A DNA stretch of 64,000 bases from Fructobacillus evanidus (GTDB lineage Bacteria > Bacillota > Bacilli > Lactobacillales > Lactobacillaceae). The DNA is taken from the NCBI RefSeq assembly GCF_963580165.1, contig NZ_CAUZLM010000007.1, forward strand, positions 24,144 through 88,143, read 5' to 3'. The first letter of the stretch is position 1. Each line of letters opens with the position of its first letter. The translations under genes and the position numbers were made by a program. Shown piece by piece: positions 25,579-33,693 of this stretch. The notes beneath the pieces are model-generated. The model saw only the letters and a program-made list of their open reading frames with translations. It was not told the DNA's origin and did not search any database.

Positions 25579-26610
25579 ATGACTGTTCATCACGTACTAT
25601 TTGGTACTTATACCCGCCAAAGTTCAAAGGGCATTTACGAAGCTGATTTTGACGAAGCAACCGGTCAATTGTCCGATGCACGCTTAGTTTTTGCTGGCAC
25701 GAATCCGACCTACTTGGCGATTTCCAAGGAAAACGTTGTTTACGCCGTTGAAAAACGTGGCGATGAAGCTGGTGTTGTTTCGCTTGATAACGCCACCCGT
25801 CCCATGTCTGAAATCGGCTTGAATGTAACCGAGGGTTCTGCCCCCGCTTACATCGCCGTTGATGAAGACCGTCAATTGGTCTTTGCTGGCTACTACCACC
25901 GTGGTACAGTTGAAGTTTACGCTATTCAGCCCGGTGGTTCTCTGGTCTTAAAGGACACATGGCACAATAGCGGTTCTGGTCCTCGTCCAGAACAAGACAG
26001 CTCCCACGTTCACTATGTCAACTTGACGCCTGACAATCGTTTGGCTGTTGTTGATTTGGGAACCGATGAAGTCATTACCTTAGATGTCGACCCTGACGGC
26101 CTTTTGACCGATGTTGCTCGCTATAAGGCGGACGACGGTTTTGGACCACGTCATTTACGCTTCTCTCCTGACGGTCAATACGCTTACGTCTTGGGTGAAT
26201 TGTCATCATTGCTTTCCGTTTTGAAGTACGACGCAGAAGACGGTTCATTTGCCCATGTCATGACGATTTCAACTATCCCTTCTGACTGGGACGAACACAA
26301 TGGTGCTGCGGCCATCCGCTTGACGGAAGACGGCCGTTTCATCTACACGTCAAACCGCGGTCACGATTCCGTTTCTGTCTTCCAAACATCCAACATGGGA
26401 GCAGAAATCGAATTGATTCAAACGATTTCGACTGAAGGTTCATTCCCTCGCGACATGAACTTCGATCCAGCCGAAAAGTTCTTGGTTGTCGCTAACCAGA
26501 AAACAGACAACGTTTCTGTCTTCTCCCGCGACCACGAAACTGGTGAATTAACACTAGTTCAAAAAGACTTTGCCATCCCTGAAGGTGTCCGAGTAAAGTT
26601 TGAAGGCTAA
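25579..26610 (+). CDS. pgl: Lactonase family protein (probable 6-phosphogluconolactonase, YkgB type)
   Basis: 343-residue seven-bladed beta-propeller; YkgB-type enzymes hydrolyse 6-phosphogluconolactone in the pentose-phosphate/phosphoketolase route used by heterofermenters. Recurrent blade motifs such as GTYTRQSSKGIY, GFGPRHLRFSPDGQYAYV, YTSNRGHDSVSVF and FPRDMNFDP are visible. I use the ATG at 25579 (MTVHHVLFGTYT); AAAGGAG ends 11 bases upstream. A likely extended -10 (TGC-TACAAT) lies about 40 bases upstream. Confidence 0.88.
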   Translation: MTVHHVLFGTYTRQSSKGIYEADFDEATGQLSDARLVFAGTNPTYLAISKENVVYAVEKRGDEAGVVSLDNATRPMSEIGLNVTEGSAPAYIAVDEDRQLVFAGYYHRGTVEVYAIQPGGSLVLKDTWHNSGSGPRPEQDSSHVHYVNLTPDNRLAVVDLGTDEVITLDVDPDGLLTDVARYKADDGFGPRHLRFSPDGQYAYVLGELSSLLSVLKYDAEDGSFAHVMTISTIPSDWDEHNGAAAIRLTEDGRFIYTSNRGHDSVSVFQTSNMGAEIELIQTISTEGSFPRDMNFDPAEKFLVVANQKTDNVSVFSRDHETGELTLVQKDFAIPEGVRVKFEG

Positions 26611-26627
26611 AACCAAACTGATTTTTC

Positions 26628-26655
26628 AAAGAGTTGCTCGGGCAACTCTTTTTTT
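26628..26655 (+). terminator. Terminator of the lactonase gene
   Basis: AAGAGTTGC-TCGG-GCAACTCTT followed by TTTTT. Confidence 0.88.
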
Positions 26656-26680
26656 ACGCCCTTTTTCGTCAAGGCAATCA

Positions 26681-26713
26681 AAAAAAGACCCTTGCTATCG
26701 CAAGAATCTTCCA
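26681..26713 (-). terminator. Terminator of the amino-acid ABC transporter gene
   Basis: Minus strand AAGATTCTTGC-GATA-GCAAGGGTCTT followed by a T run. Confidence 0.8.
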
Positions 26714-26726
26714 TAAAAATTTTTAA

Positions 26727-28214
26727 TTAGCGAGCCATACGTCGTTCAGCATAGCCCAATGCCCGTGAAATGGTAAAGGTCAACACAAAGTAAATCAGTG
26801 AGGCAATCACCAGTGGCATAAATGGTTCAAAGGAAGCTCCCTGAACAACGCCCGTTTCATACATCAACTCGCCGACACCGATAACTGAGATAACAGAGCC
26901 TTCCTTGATGACCGAAACAAACTCATTTCCCAAGGCTGGCAAAATCGTGCGGACAGCCTGTGGCAAAATTACCAAACGCATCGTCTTGGCATGAGAAAGT
27001 CCCAAAGACCGAGCAGCTTCCGTTTGTCCCTTATCAACCGATTCAATTCCAGAACGGATGATTTCAGCCACATAAGCAGCGGAATTCAAGCCCATCGCCA
27101 GCGAACCAGCTACGAAAGCCGACAAGTGCAAGCCAATCGCCTGTGTTCCGAAGAAGACCATAAAGGCCTGGACCAGCAAAGGTGTTCCCCGAACATATTC
27201 AACGTAAATGTTTCCAATCGCCTTGAGGATAAAGACGGATGAAAGCTTCAAGAGGGCAAAGAAGGTTCCCAACGTGGTTCCAATCAAGACACCGACCACA
27301 GCTAAGGCCAACGTAATGCCAGTCCCTTCAACGAAGTAGTGACCATACTTTTGCCAGTAAGACTTGTCCTTTGAGGCAAACATCTGCTTTTGGGCCTGCT
27401 TCTTCCAGTTATTGAACTGACCATTGGTCGTCACCTTATCAATGACCTGGTTGACTTGAGCCACCAAGGCTGGTGAATTCTTAGGAACAGCAATCGAGGT
27501 CTGTCCGGTTGAATCCGCTGAGAACTTTGGCTCAACCACCGCAAACTTCGGATTCTGATCCGCATAGGCTTGGGCAATCGTCTTTTCAGCCACGACCCCG
27601 GCTACAACCCCTTGTGACAACTGAGAAATCAGGTTAGGATACTTTTGCAATGAAACAACCGTCGCCCCAGGAATCGTCTTAGCAGCATCTTCCTGGATGG
27701 TTTGGGTTTGTGCCCCAATCTTTTGACCAGAGAAGGCTGACAATTCGCCACTTTCATACTTGGCCTTGTTTGTCTTCAACACAATCATTGTCTGGGGTGA
27801 TTTCAGATAGACATGGGAAAAGTCGACTTGTGACTCTCGCTCTGGTGTTGCTGAGAAGCCAGAAGCAATCATATCAATCTTGCCAGTTTTCAAAGCCCCC
27901 AAAAGGGCATCAAAGCCCATGTCTTCAATTTGAATTTTAACGCCCAATTTCTTAGCAATCGCCTTTGCTAAGGAGACATCGAAACCAACGATTTGATCCT
28001 TACCATCGATTTGGCTATGAAATTCGTAAGGTGCATAGTCTGCTGACAAGCCAACGACCAATGTCCCCTTCTTTTGAATCCGCTCCAAAGTTGGATCCGT
28101 TTCAGCTGCACTGGCCTTGGTCGTGAAGGCTGCCGCAGATGCTAGTACAAGGGGCAAAACCAAGATAGCCAAGGTCATCCAGGTCAGCATTTTTTTGCTA
28201 ATTTTTTTGAACAT
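26727..28214 (-). CDS. Amino-acid ABC transporter, fused substrate-binding and permease protein (GlnP-like)
   Basis: One polypeptide (495 residues from the ATG at 28212-28214) joins a signal peptide (about 1-35), a periplasmic-type solute-binding domain (about 45-275, GTLVVGLSADYAPYEF) and a HisM/GlnP permease domain (about 285-490, YVRGTPLLVQ; EAARSLGLSHAKTM coupling loop). Such fusions import glutamine, glutamate or related amino acids. AAGGA lies seven bases from this ATG; a TTG two codons upstream is less likely. The ATPase subunit is not in the neighbourhood. Confidence 0.9.
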   Translation of the reverse strand: MFKKISKKMLTWMTLAILVLPLVLASAAAFTTKASAAETDPTLERIQKKGTLVVGLSADYAPYEFHSQIDGKDQIVGFDVSLAKAIAKKLGVKIQIEDMGFDALLGALKTGKIDMIASGFSATPERESQVDFSHVYLKSPQTMIVLKTNKAKYESGELSAFSGQKIGAQTQTIQEDAAKTIPGATVVSLQKYPNLISQLSQGVVAGVVAEKTIAQAYADQNPKFAVVEPKFSADSTGQTSIAVPKNSPALVAQVNQVIDKVTTNGQFNNWKKQAQKQMFASKDKSYWQKYGHYFVEGTGITLALAVVGVLIGTTLGTFFALLKLSSVFILKAIGNIYVEYVRGTPLLVQAFMVFFGTQAIGLHLSAFVAGSLAMGLNSAAYVAEIIRSGIESVDKGQTEAARSLGLSHAKTMRLVILPQAVRTILPALGNEFVSVIKEGSVISVIGVGELMYETGVVQGASFEPFMPLVIASLIYFVLTFTISRALGYAERRMAR

Positions 28215-28289
28215 ATTCAATCCTTTTGTTAGTCAGGGACCAACATTTTATTTTTGTTATCCGACCATTCATTTTGCAATGTCTGACAT

Positions 28290-28322
28290 CAAAAAAGAGC
28301 TCGCAAAGTAACCAGCTCTTTT
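28290..28322 (-). terminator. Terminator-like hairpin between rnpB and the ABC transporter
   Basis: Minus strand AAAAGAGCT-GGTTACTTTGCG-AGCTCTTTTTT. Either a second terminator for rnpB or an attenuator of the transporter gene. Confidence 0.6.
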
Positions 28323-28354
28323 CGCACTTACCTATTCTACCAATAATAAGCCAT

Positions 28355-28382
28355 AAAAAAAAGCCCACACGAAGTGTGGACT
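28355..28382 (-). terminator. Terminator of rnpB
   Basis: Minus strand TCCACAC-TTCG-TGTGGGCTTTTTTTT. Confidence 0.85.
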
Positions 28383-28772
28383 CCCTGAAACAGGTACCTG
28401 TAGGCCATGTTTTGTTCCAGTACTTAACAGGGATTAAGCACCTTCAGTAATCATCTATCTAAGCGTTACCGCCATACCGACCATCGTTTCATTTCACTAG
28501 GTCAGCCGCCCCTACCAAAGTTTGGGTTGCCCGCTTGTGGGGTTTACCTCGTCTCAAGTCCTAGACTTTCACCTAGGAATCCGTTTCTATGGCACTTTCA
28601 GACCTATTTTGACATAGCAAAGCCTTAGCCATTTCAGTCGCCGTCGTGGTTTGCACCACGCCTGGGTTTATTCTTTATCCCAGCACAAACACTACACCCA
28701 TCGCAGAGTGTGCGAGCATGGACCTTCCTCACATGAGAAGTATCATGCGCAATTACTCAGTACCTGCCATTA
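28383..28772 (-). ncRNA. rnpB: RNase P RNA, type B (Bacillus class)
   Basis: Ribozyme that matures tRNA 5' ends. On the minus strand the universal GAGGAAGGTCCATGCTCGC core element and the distal AACATGGCCTACAG element are both present, with GAAACGGATT and GGTAAACCCCAC type B landmarks between. P1 is formed by CAGGTAC near the 5' end and GTACCTG near the 3' end. The ends are estimated from P1 and may be off by about ten bases. It lies immediately downstream of gpsB, as in many Lactobacillales. Confidence 0.95.
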
Positions 28773-28821
28773 AACAATTAAACCATCGTTAATCGCAATA
28801 AAAAGTTTACCACTTTTTAAC

Positions 28822-29205
28822 TTAGTTTGCACCATTTTCTGAACCAAATACGGCTCGTTCCAAATTAGCAACGCGCTTAATCAAATCCAAGTTAGTTGGT
28901 GTTGCGCTTGGTGTCTCAACTGGAGCAGGTGCTGGCACCTCTTCAATGACCGGTGCTGGTGCAACCGGTTGGGCTTCGCGAACATGATCCTCAGCAGTCA
29001 ATTCTTCTTGAGTCTGCTTCAAAGCAGTCTGCAATTGACCGACTTGCGTCTGCAATTCTTCAATGCGCTTGGTGAAAACGCCGTAATCAGAAATGATGTC
29101 ATCCAAGAAACCATCAACATCATTGGGGTCGTAACCGACACCAACGCGCTTTTCCTTAAAAACGCGGTTGTAAATATCTTTTTGAGTATACTTTACTTGA
29201 GCCAC
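28822..29205 (-). CDS. gpsB: Cell-cycle protein GpsB (DivIVA-like)
   Basis: Cytoplasmic membrane-curvature adaptor coordinating penicillin-binding proteins at the septum. 127 residues from a GTG start (29203-29205), chosen because AAAGGAG lies eight bases upstream and it gives the usual MAQVKYTQKDIYN N-terminus. The DivIVA N-domain shows GYDPNDVDGFLDDII at about 23-37, then a coiled coil (about 38-75), a proline/alanine linker, and a C-terminal helix LIKRVANLERAVFG for hexamerisation. Next to ypsA, as in B. subtilis. Confidence 0.93.
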   Translation of the reverse strand: MAQVKYTQKDIYNRVFKEKRVGVGYDPNDVDGFLDDIISDYGVFTKRIEELQTQVGQLQTALKQTQEELTAEDHVREAQPVAPAPVIEEVPAPAPVETPSATPTNLDLIKRVANLERAVFGSENGAN

Positions 29206-29463
29206 AAGAAACACTCCTTTAAATTCTAATTGAACTAGGCTAATAATACCAGGAAAACCTGGCAGTAGCAAGTTTTACAGTCACGCTAGTAATACTACTG
29301 TAATTGTTTCAGATTAAACAAACGTTAATTTTTTAAATTTTATCCAACTTTTTGTCGATTATTTATTTACCAAGGCAAAAGAAACGCCCGGCACTGAGAT
29401 AAAGTTGCCTTCAAGCAAGTTAATCAGTTAGAGCCACCCCTTATTTTAAGGATTTTCGCCTCC

Positions 29464-30021
29464 TCATTGGTCATGCTGATTTTCCTGGTAATCGTTGGCA
29501 AATTCCTGTAAGTCATCCATACTAATCGTTTCCAGTGGGTATGGAGACTGTGCCTGAAAATCTAAAATCGCTTGATAATCATACTGGGCTTTCCCCGGAA
29601 ATTCGGCATCATACAGGAGCACCGCTCCATCCGTGTGGTTTAGGACAAAGTCCTGATACTGGCGCAATTGATACGACCCCTGATAGTCCTCCTTATGGAC
29701 ATCGGCATAGAAATCAACCTGCTGTTTTAAATCAGCCAACCGCGTCTGGCTCGCCTCCTGCCACTGCGAACCAAAATGACCAAAGGGCAAGAGCATCGCG
29801 ACGCGCAAATCCGGATAGTCTGCTTTTAAATCCAACGCTACTTCAATCGCCCAGGTCTCCACTCCGAGTTGACCGCCCGTAATTACCCATTCCAGACCTA
29901 GGTCCAACTGTTCTATCATCGTTTTCTTGATAGCATACTTCAAAACCTGAACTTTGGGGTCCTTTTCCTTAAAGACACCCAATTCATATGTTCGATAACC
30001 GGTCATCCAAATCCGACTCAT
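29464..30021 (-). CDS. ypsA: DUF1273/SLOG-family protein YpsA
   Basis: 185-residue Rossmann-like SLOG protein, presumed to bind a nucleotide or nucleotide-derived ligand and linked to cell division through the conserved neighbourhood with gpsB. Motifs: MTGYRTYELGVF at the N-terminus, WVITGGQLGVETWA (about 45-58), and AVLLYDAEFPGKAQYD (about 133-148). Overlaps the end of recU by four bases, so the two are translationally coupled. Confidence 0.9.
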   Translation of the reverse strand: MSRIWMTGYRTYELGVFKEKDPKVQVLKYAIKKTMIEQLDLGLEWVITGGQLGVETWAIEVALDLKADYPDLRVAMLLPFGHFGSQWQEASQTRLADLKQQVDFYADVHKEDYQGSYQLRQYQDFVLNHTDGAVLLYDAEFPGKAQYDYQAILDFQAQSPYPLETISMDDLQEFANDYQENQHDQ

Positions 30022-30821
30022 AATGGGTGCCGCCCATCAGATTGTGGTTGTTCGACTAGGTGATTACCATCTACTGGTTGAGACTGATTTGTCTGAACCA
30101 ACTTGCCCACGGTTTTCGGAAGCGCTTGTTTTGCCTGATTTTCAGCTGATTTTTTTTGATGCCGCTGTGCTCTTTGATCAGCCACCGGCTGACCAGCCCG
30201 TTTGCCAACTGACAAATCTGCCAGGTAATCGTCGAGCGCCTGCAAATAATCCAGACTGGGCATCAGGCTTGGCCTGACCAAATAGCCTGCTGCCACAATA
30301 TCAGCATATGGCAATGACCGATGGCCATCAAGGGCCTGCCAATTGCGGACCAAATCAGGTGCTGGATAGAGGTAAGTTTCATCTAAAATCGTAAATTTGA
30401 TGAGAACAAAACCAACGCCTCCTTGGGCCACCACCTCGGATAAGTGGCGCACTTGGTGTTCATGAAAATTCTTCATTGGAAACGAAGTTTTGTTCTTGGT
30501 TTCCTTAGCATCAAAATCAACATAACGGCCCTGATAAACACCGTTATAATCAGTCGTTGATGGTTGCTGAAAATAAGCTTCCGTGATTTTAGCTGCTGAT
30601 CGTGCTGGATAATCAACATTAACAATCGTCACCGGTGTCGGTTTCTTATAAATAACCGCAAGATGGTTGGCCAAATAGTATTCGTTGGCATCGTTAATCA
30701 GGCTTTCAAGAGCCATCCCCCGTCGCCCGAAGAGGAGGCCTTTTTGCGTCTTCTTGCCGCGTTGAATTTGATTTTTCACTTGCTGCCCATCGCCATGGAC
30801 ACCCTTGGGATAATTCACCAT
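30018..30821 (-). CDS. recU: Holliday junction resolvase RecU
   Basis: Structure-specific endonuclease cutting four-way junctions in recombinational repair. 267 residues, longer than the usual 200 or so. Active-site motifs are intact: GMALESLINDANEYY (about 36-50), STTDYNGVYQGRYVDFDAKE (about 92-112, quoted in part) and FHEHQVRHL. The last 60 residues are a Gln/Lys-rich low-complexity extension. Usually found with a class A PBP gene; here the neighbour is ypsA on one side and divergent ilvE on the other. Confidence 0.93.
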   Translation of the reverse strand: MVNYPKGVHGDGQQVKNQIQRGKKTQKGLLFGRRGMALESLINDANEYYLANHLAVIYKKPTPVTIVNVDYPARSAAKITEAYFQQPSTTDYNGVYQGRYVDFDAKETKNKTSFPMKNFHEHQVRHLSEVVAQGGVGFVLIKFTILDETYLYPAPDLVRNWQALDGHRSLPYADIVAAGYLVRPSLMPSLDYLQALDDYLADLSVGKRAGQPVADQRAQRHQKKSAENQAKQALPKTVGKLVQTNQSQPVDGNHLVEQPQSDGRHPL

Positions 30822-30904
30822 CGTGTTTCCTCGAATTTCTAAGTTACACTTATTTTAACATATTACATAAATAAGGCGGATTGATGAAAATCTGATAAAA
30901 TCCC

Positions 30905-30932
30905 TTGACTTTTTCTCATTTTATTCTAATAT
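30905..30932 (+). promoter_or_regulatory. ilvE promoter
   Basis: TTGACT, 16-base spacer, TAATAT, about 36 bases upstream of the ilvE ATG. Confidence 0.65.
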
Positions 30933-30967
30933 AAGGTTAATCATTGAATAACAGAAGGAGAATTATT

Positions 30968-32002
30968 ATGACGAAAGCAAAAGTAAGCGACCTCGACTTT
31001 AATAACTTGGGTTTTGGTTATCATGACTTGCCCTACCGCTATAAGGCAGAATACCACGATGGTCAGTGGCAGCCAGGCGAATTGACGACTGATTCAACCA
31101 TCCATTTGAGCGAGTCAGCCGTTGCCTTGCATTATGGACAAGAAGTCTTCGAAGGTTTGAAGGCCTACCGTCGTAAGGATGGTGGCGTGAACATCTTCCG
31201 CCCCGACCGTAACGCCCATCGAATGCATAACTCAGCAGAACGTTTGTTGATGGCTCCATATCCAGAAGATAAGTTTGTTGAAGCGGTGAAGGAAGTTGTT
31301 AAAGCCAACCAAGACTTCATCCCTCCTTACGAATCTGGTGGTTCTTTGTACTTGCGACCATTGTTGATTTCGACTTCACCTGAAATCGGTGTCCACCCTG
31401 GCCACGACTTCTTGTTCACCATCTTTGCCATGCCAGTTGGCGCCTACTATCCAGGTGGTTTGGCTCCAACAGCCTTTGTGACTTCTGAATTTGACCGTGC
31501 TGCTCACGGTGGAACAGGACAAGCCAAGGTTGGTGGTAACTATGCCGCTTCCATGTTGCCTGGTGACAACGCCCACAAGGCCGGTTATTCCGATGTTGTC
31601 TACTTGGACCCACGCGAACACGAGTATATCGAGGAACTCGGTTCTGCCAACTTCTTTGGAATTACCAAGGATGGCCAGTTCAAGACACCAAAGTCACCAT
31701 CAATTCTCCCTTCCGTTACAAAATACTCACTCTTGGCCTTGGCCGAAGAAATGGGCATGAACCCGGTTGAAGAAGCCATTTCCATTCATGATTTGGACCA
31801 ATTTGCTGAAGCCGGAGCCATGGGAACAGCGGCCGTTATTTCGCCCGTTGGTTCTATTACCCACGAAGGCAAGAAGCATGTCTTCTTCTCAGAAACTGAA
31901 GTTGGTCCAAAGACCCAAGCTCTCTATGACCGCTTGATTGGTATCCAATATGGCGACCAAGAAGGTCCTGAAGGTTGGGTGCAAGACGTACCTTTGGTCT
32001 AA
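30968..32002 (+). CDS. ilvE: Branched-chain amino acid aminotransferase
   Basis: PLP-dependent class IV aminotransferase interconverting Leu/Ile/Val and their keto acids. 344 residues from the ATG at 30968 (AGAAGGAG seven bases upstream). Recognisable stretches: LHYGQEVFEGLKAYRR, LRPLLIST, the PLP-lysine region AKVGGNYAAS, EELGSANFFG, and GTAAVISPVG. A single-gene transcription unit ending in a strong terminator. Confidence 0.95.
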   Translation: MTKAKVSDLDFNNLGFGYHDLPYRYKAEYHDGQWQPGELTTDSTIHLSESAVALHYGQEVFEGLKAYRRKDGGVNIFRPDRNAHRMHNSAERLLMAPYPEDKFVEAVKEVVKANQDFIPPYESGGSLYLRPLLISTSPEIGVHPGHDFLFTIFAMPVGAYYPGGLAPTAFVTSEFDRAAHGGTGQAKVGGNYAASMLPGDNAHKAGYSDVVYLDPREHEYIEELGSANFFGITKDGQFKTPKSPSILPSVTKYSLLALAEEMGMNPVEEAISIHDLDQFAEAGAMGTAAVISPVGSITHEGKKHVFFSETEVGPKTQALYDRLIGIQYGDQEGPEGWVQDVPLV

Positions 32003-32059
32003 TACCTGCTCATTCAACTTATAAAATCAGGTTACCCAAATAAAACATTTGATGTCCGA

Positions 32060-32098
32060 TAAATCAGAACGAGCCGCGAGGCTGGTTCTGATTTTTTA
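32060..32098 (+). terminator. ilvE terminator built from an inverted AAATCAG pair
   Basis: AAATCAGAACGAGCC-GCGA-GGCTGGTTCTGATTT followed by TTTA; a 15-bp stem with one mismatch. The outer seven pairs are the genome-enriched heptamer and its complement. Confidence 0.88.
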
Positions 32099-32110
32099 TA
32101 TGCAAAAATA

Positions 32111-32137
32111 AAAATTCCAGCCTAATGGCTGGAATTA
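32111..32137 (-). terminator. Terminator of the small membrane-anchored protein gene
   Basis: AAATTCCAGCC-TAAT-GGCTGGAATT; on the minus strand it runs into TTTTTATTTT. Confidence 0.8.
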
Positions 32138-32139
32138 AT

Positions 32140-32490
32140 TTAACTTTGCTTTTGGTAGGTTGCGCCTGTTACATCACTAATGAAGGTCCGGTGGTTCTTG
32201 GTAACCGTAGCCTTTGATGTCACACCGTCGCTTCCTTCAAGGGTCAGTTTGTTATCCTTGAGCCGGTACTTAATGGTCATCGTCTTTTGACCGTCTGAAT
32301 AAATCGTCGCCTGATCGCCCTTAAAGGTAATCGTCACCTGCGCATTCATATCCCGGTAACTCCCCGATAGGTGGGTTTGTTGGTACGTAATCTTTTGGTA
32401 GGCCAGTCCAGCCAGCAAGACTGCCAATAGTCCAACCACGACCGTGACAACTCCTCGCCTTTTGTTCAAAACAAGTAAAAATTGCTTCAT
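32140..32490 (-). CDS. Membrane-anchored extracytoplasmic protein, unknown function
   Basis: 116 residues: a short basic N-terminus, one hydrophobic helix (about 13-30, VVTVVVGLLAVLLAGLAY), then a beta-rich extracellular domain of about 80 residues with alternating charged and hydrophobic residues. No lipobox cysteine, so it is an N-terminally anchored protein rather than a lipoprotein. Family not recognised. Divergent from the response regulator, which may regulate it (inference from position). Confidence 0.65.
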   Translation of the reverse strand: MKQFLLVLNKRRGVVTVVVGLLAVLLAGLAYQKITYQQTHLSGSYRDMNAQVTITFKGDQATIYSDGQKTMTIKYRLKDNKLTLEGSDGVTSKATVTKNHRTFISDVTGATYQKQS

Positions 32491-32604
32491 CCAACTCTCC
32501 TTAGGGCCAAATCAGAATTAGTTAACCCTTCCTCATCTGTTACGCTCATCTTACCACACTCCTGTAGGCCTTTTGTCCGATTTTAGTTCATAACCAGCAT
32601 TTCT

Positions 32605-32625
32605 TTTCTGAAAAAATTTCAGAAA
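32605..32625. promoter_or_regulatory. Perfect palindrome, candidate operator
   Basis: TTTCTGAAA-AAA-TTTCAGAAA, nine-base arms, in the divergent region between the small membrane protein and the response regulator. Confidence 0.45.
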
Positions 32626-32713
32626 GCAATTAGTTAAGATTAGTATCGAAAAGAACCAAGTCGCGGTATCCTAGAACTAAAATCAAAACCCATTTTATGA
32701 AGGAAAGAGACAA

Positions 32714-33415
32714 ATGGAGACCAGATTACTACTTGTCGAGGATGAGGAAGGCTTGGCCGATTCCCTCTCCACCGAATTTCAGCTAGAAGGCATCCAAGTG
32801 ACCCAGGCTCACGATGGCCTGGAAGCCCTGGAAATTTTTAATGACCAACCAGATCAATTTGACGTAATCATCTTAGATTGGATGCTCCCACGCCTGGATG
32901 GCTTTAGCGTTTTACGCAAAATCCGCAAGGAAAGCGATGTCCAGATTATTATGCTGACGGCCAGGGACTACATTGGTGATAAGTTGGCCGGCCTGACCAA
33001 CGGTGCCGATGACTATATCACGAAACCCTTTGAAACAGAAGAACTCCTGGCGCGCATTGAAATCGCCAAACGTCACGGCCAACGACCTCTTGAGGAAAAT
33101 CAGGAATTGCGGGTTGCTGATTTAATTGTCGATATTAAGAAAAAAAGAGTTTCGGAAAACGGCATTATCATCCCCCTCACCCAAAGGGAGTTCGACCTTT
33201 TGGTTGTGCTGATGAACCATGAAAATGAGCCCTGCACCCGCGATTACCTCTTAGACACTGTCTGGGGCGTTGACTTTGAGGGCCAACCAAATATTCTTGA
33301 TGTCTACATTAAAAACCTCCGCAATAAGCTTGACCAGAATGAAGACCAGCCAAAGCTGATCCATACCATTCGTGGTATGGGCTATATGCTTTCGGCCAAC
33401 GTTTCTCATGGCTGA
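32714..33415 (+). CDS. OmpR-family response regulator
   Basis: 233-residue DNA-binding regulator. Receiver domain 1-120 with acidic pocket VEDEE (residues 8-12), phospho-acceptor Asp55 in IILDWMLP, TARD and TKPFETEELLARI. C-terminal winged helix (about 135-228) with LTQREFDLLVVLM, VWGVDF and RGMGYML. Paired with the kinase downstream, but separated from it by a 278-base repeat-filled gap, which is unusual. The target genes are unknown. Confidence 0.93.
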   Translation: METRLLLVEDEEGLADSLSTEFQLEGIQVTQAHDGLEALEIFNDQPDQFDVIILDWMLPRLDGFSVLRKIRKESDVQIIMLTARDYIGDKLAGLTNGADDYITKPFETEELLARIEIAKRHGQRPLEENQELRVADLIVDIKKKRVSENGIIIPLTQREFDLLVVLMNHENEPCTRDYLLDTVWGVDFEGQPNILDVYIKNLRNKLDQNEDQPKLIHTIRGMGYMLSANVSHG

Positions 33416-33419
33416 TTAA

Positions 33420-33573
33420 TCGGCACAGCAATAGCTGGCGATGCCGGCAACTGATTTGTTAGCACAGCAATAGCCGGCGGTGCCGACAGTTGTTTTGTTA
33501 GCACAGCAATAGCCAGCGGTGCCGACAGTTGATTTGTTAGTACAGCAAGCCGACGATGCCGAAAACTGATTTG
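33420..33573 (+). repeat. Four tandem 39-bp repeats between regulator and kinase genes
   Basis: Units at 33420-33458, 33459-33497, 33498-33536 and 33537-33573 (the last two bases shorter). Core of each: TTAGCACAGCAATAGCC, then GGCG(G/A)TGCCG, ending in (C/T)TGATTTG. More degenerate copies continue to about 33660. No spacers, so not a CRISPR. Each unit carries a GC-rich partial dyad and ends in or near the enriched CTGATTT heptamer. Confidence 0.8.
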
Positions 33574-33693
33574 CCCGTACTCATAGCGCCACGTCTCCCA
33601 ACAGATGATTCGGCTGCACCCATAGCATAGCCCAAGGCGCCCAATAGCTGATTTTCCAGTATATCTGCGGCAACCAATGAAGGTACCCCACCA

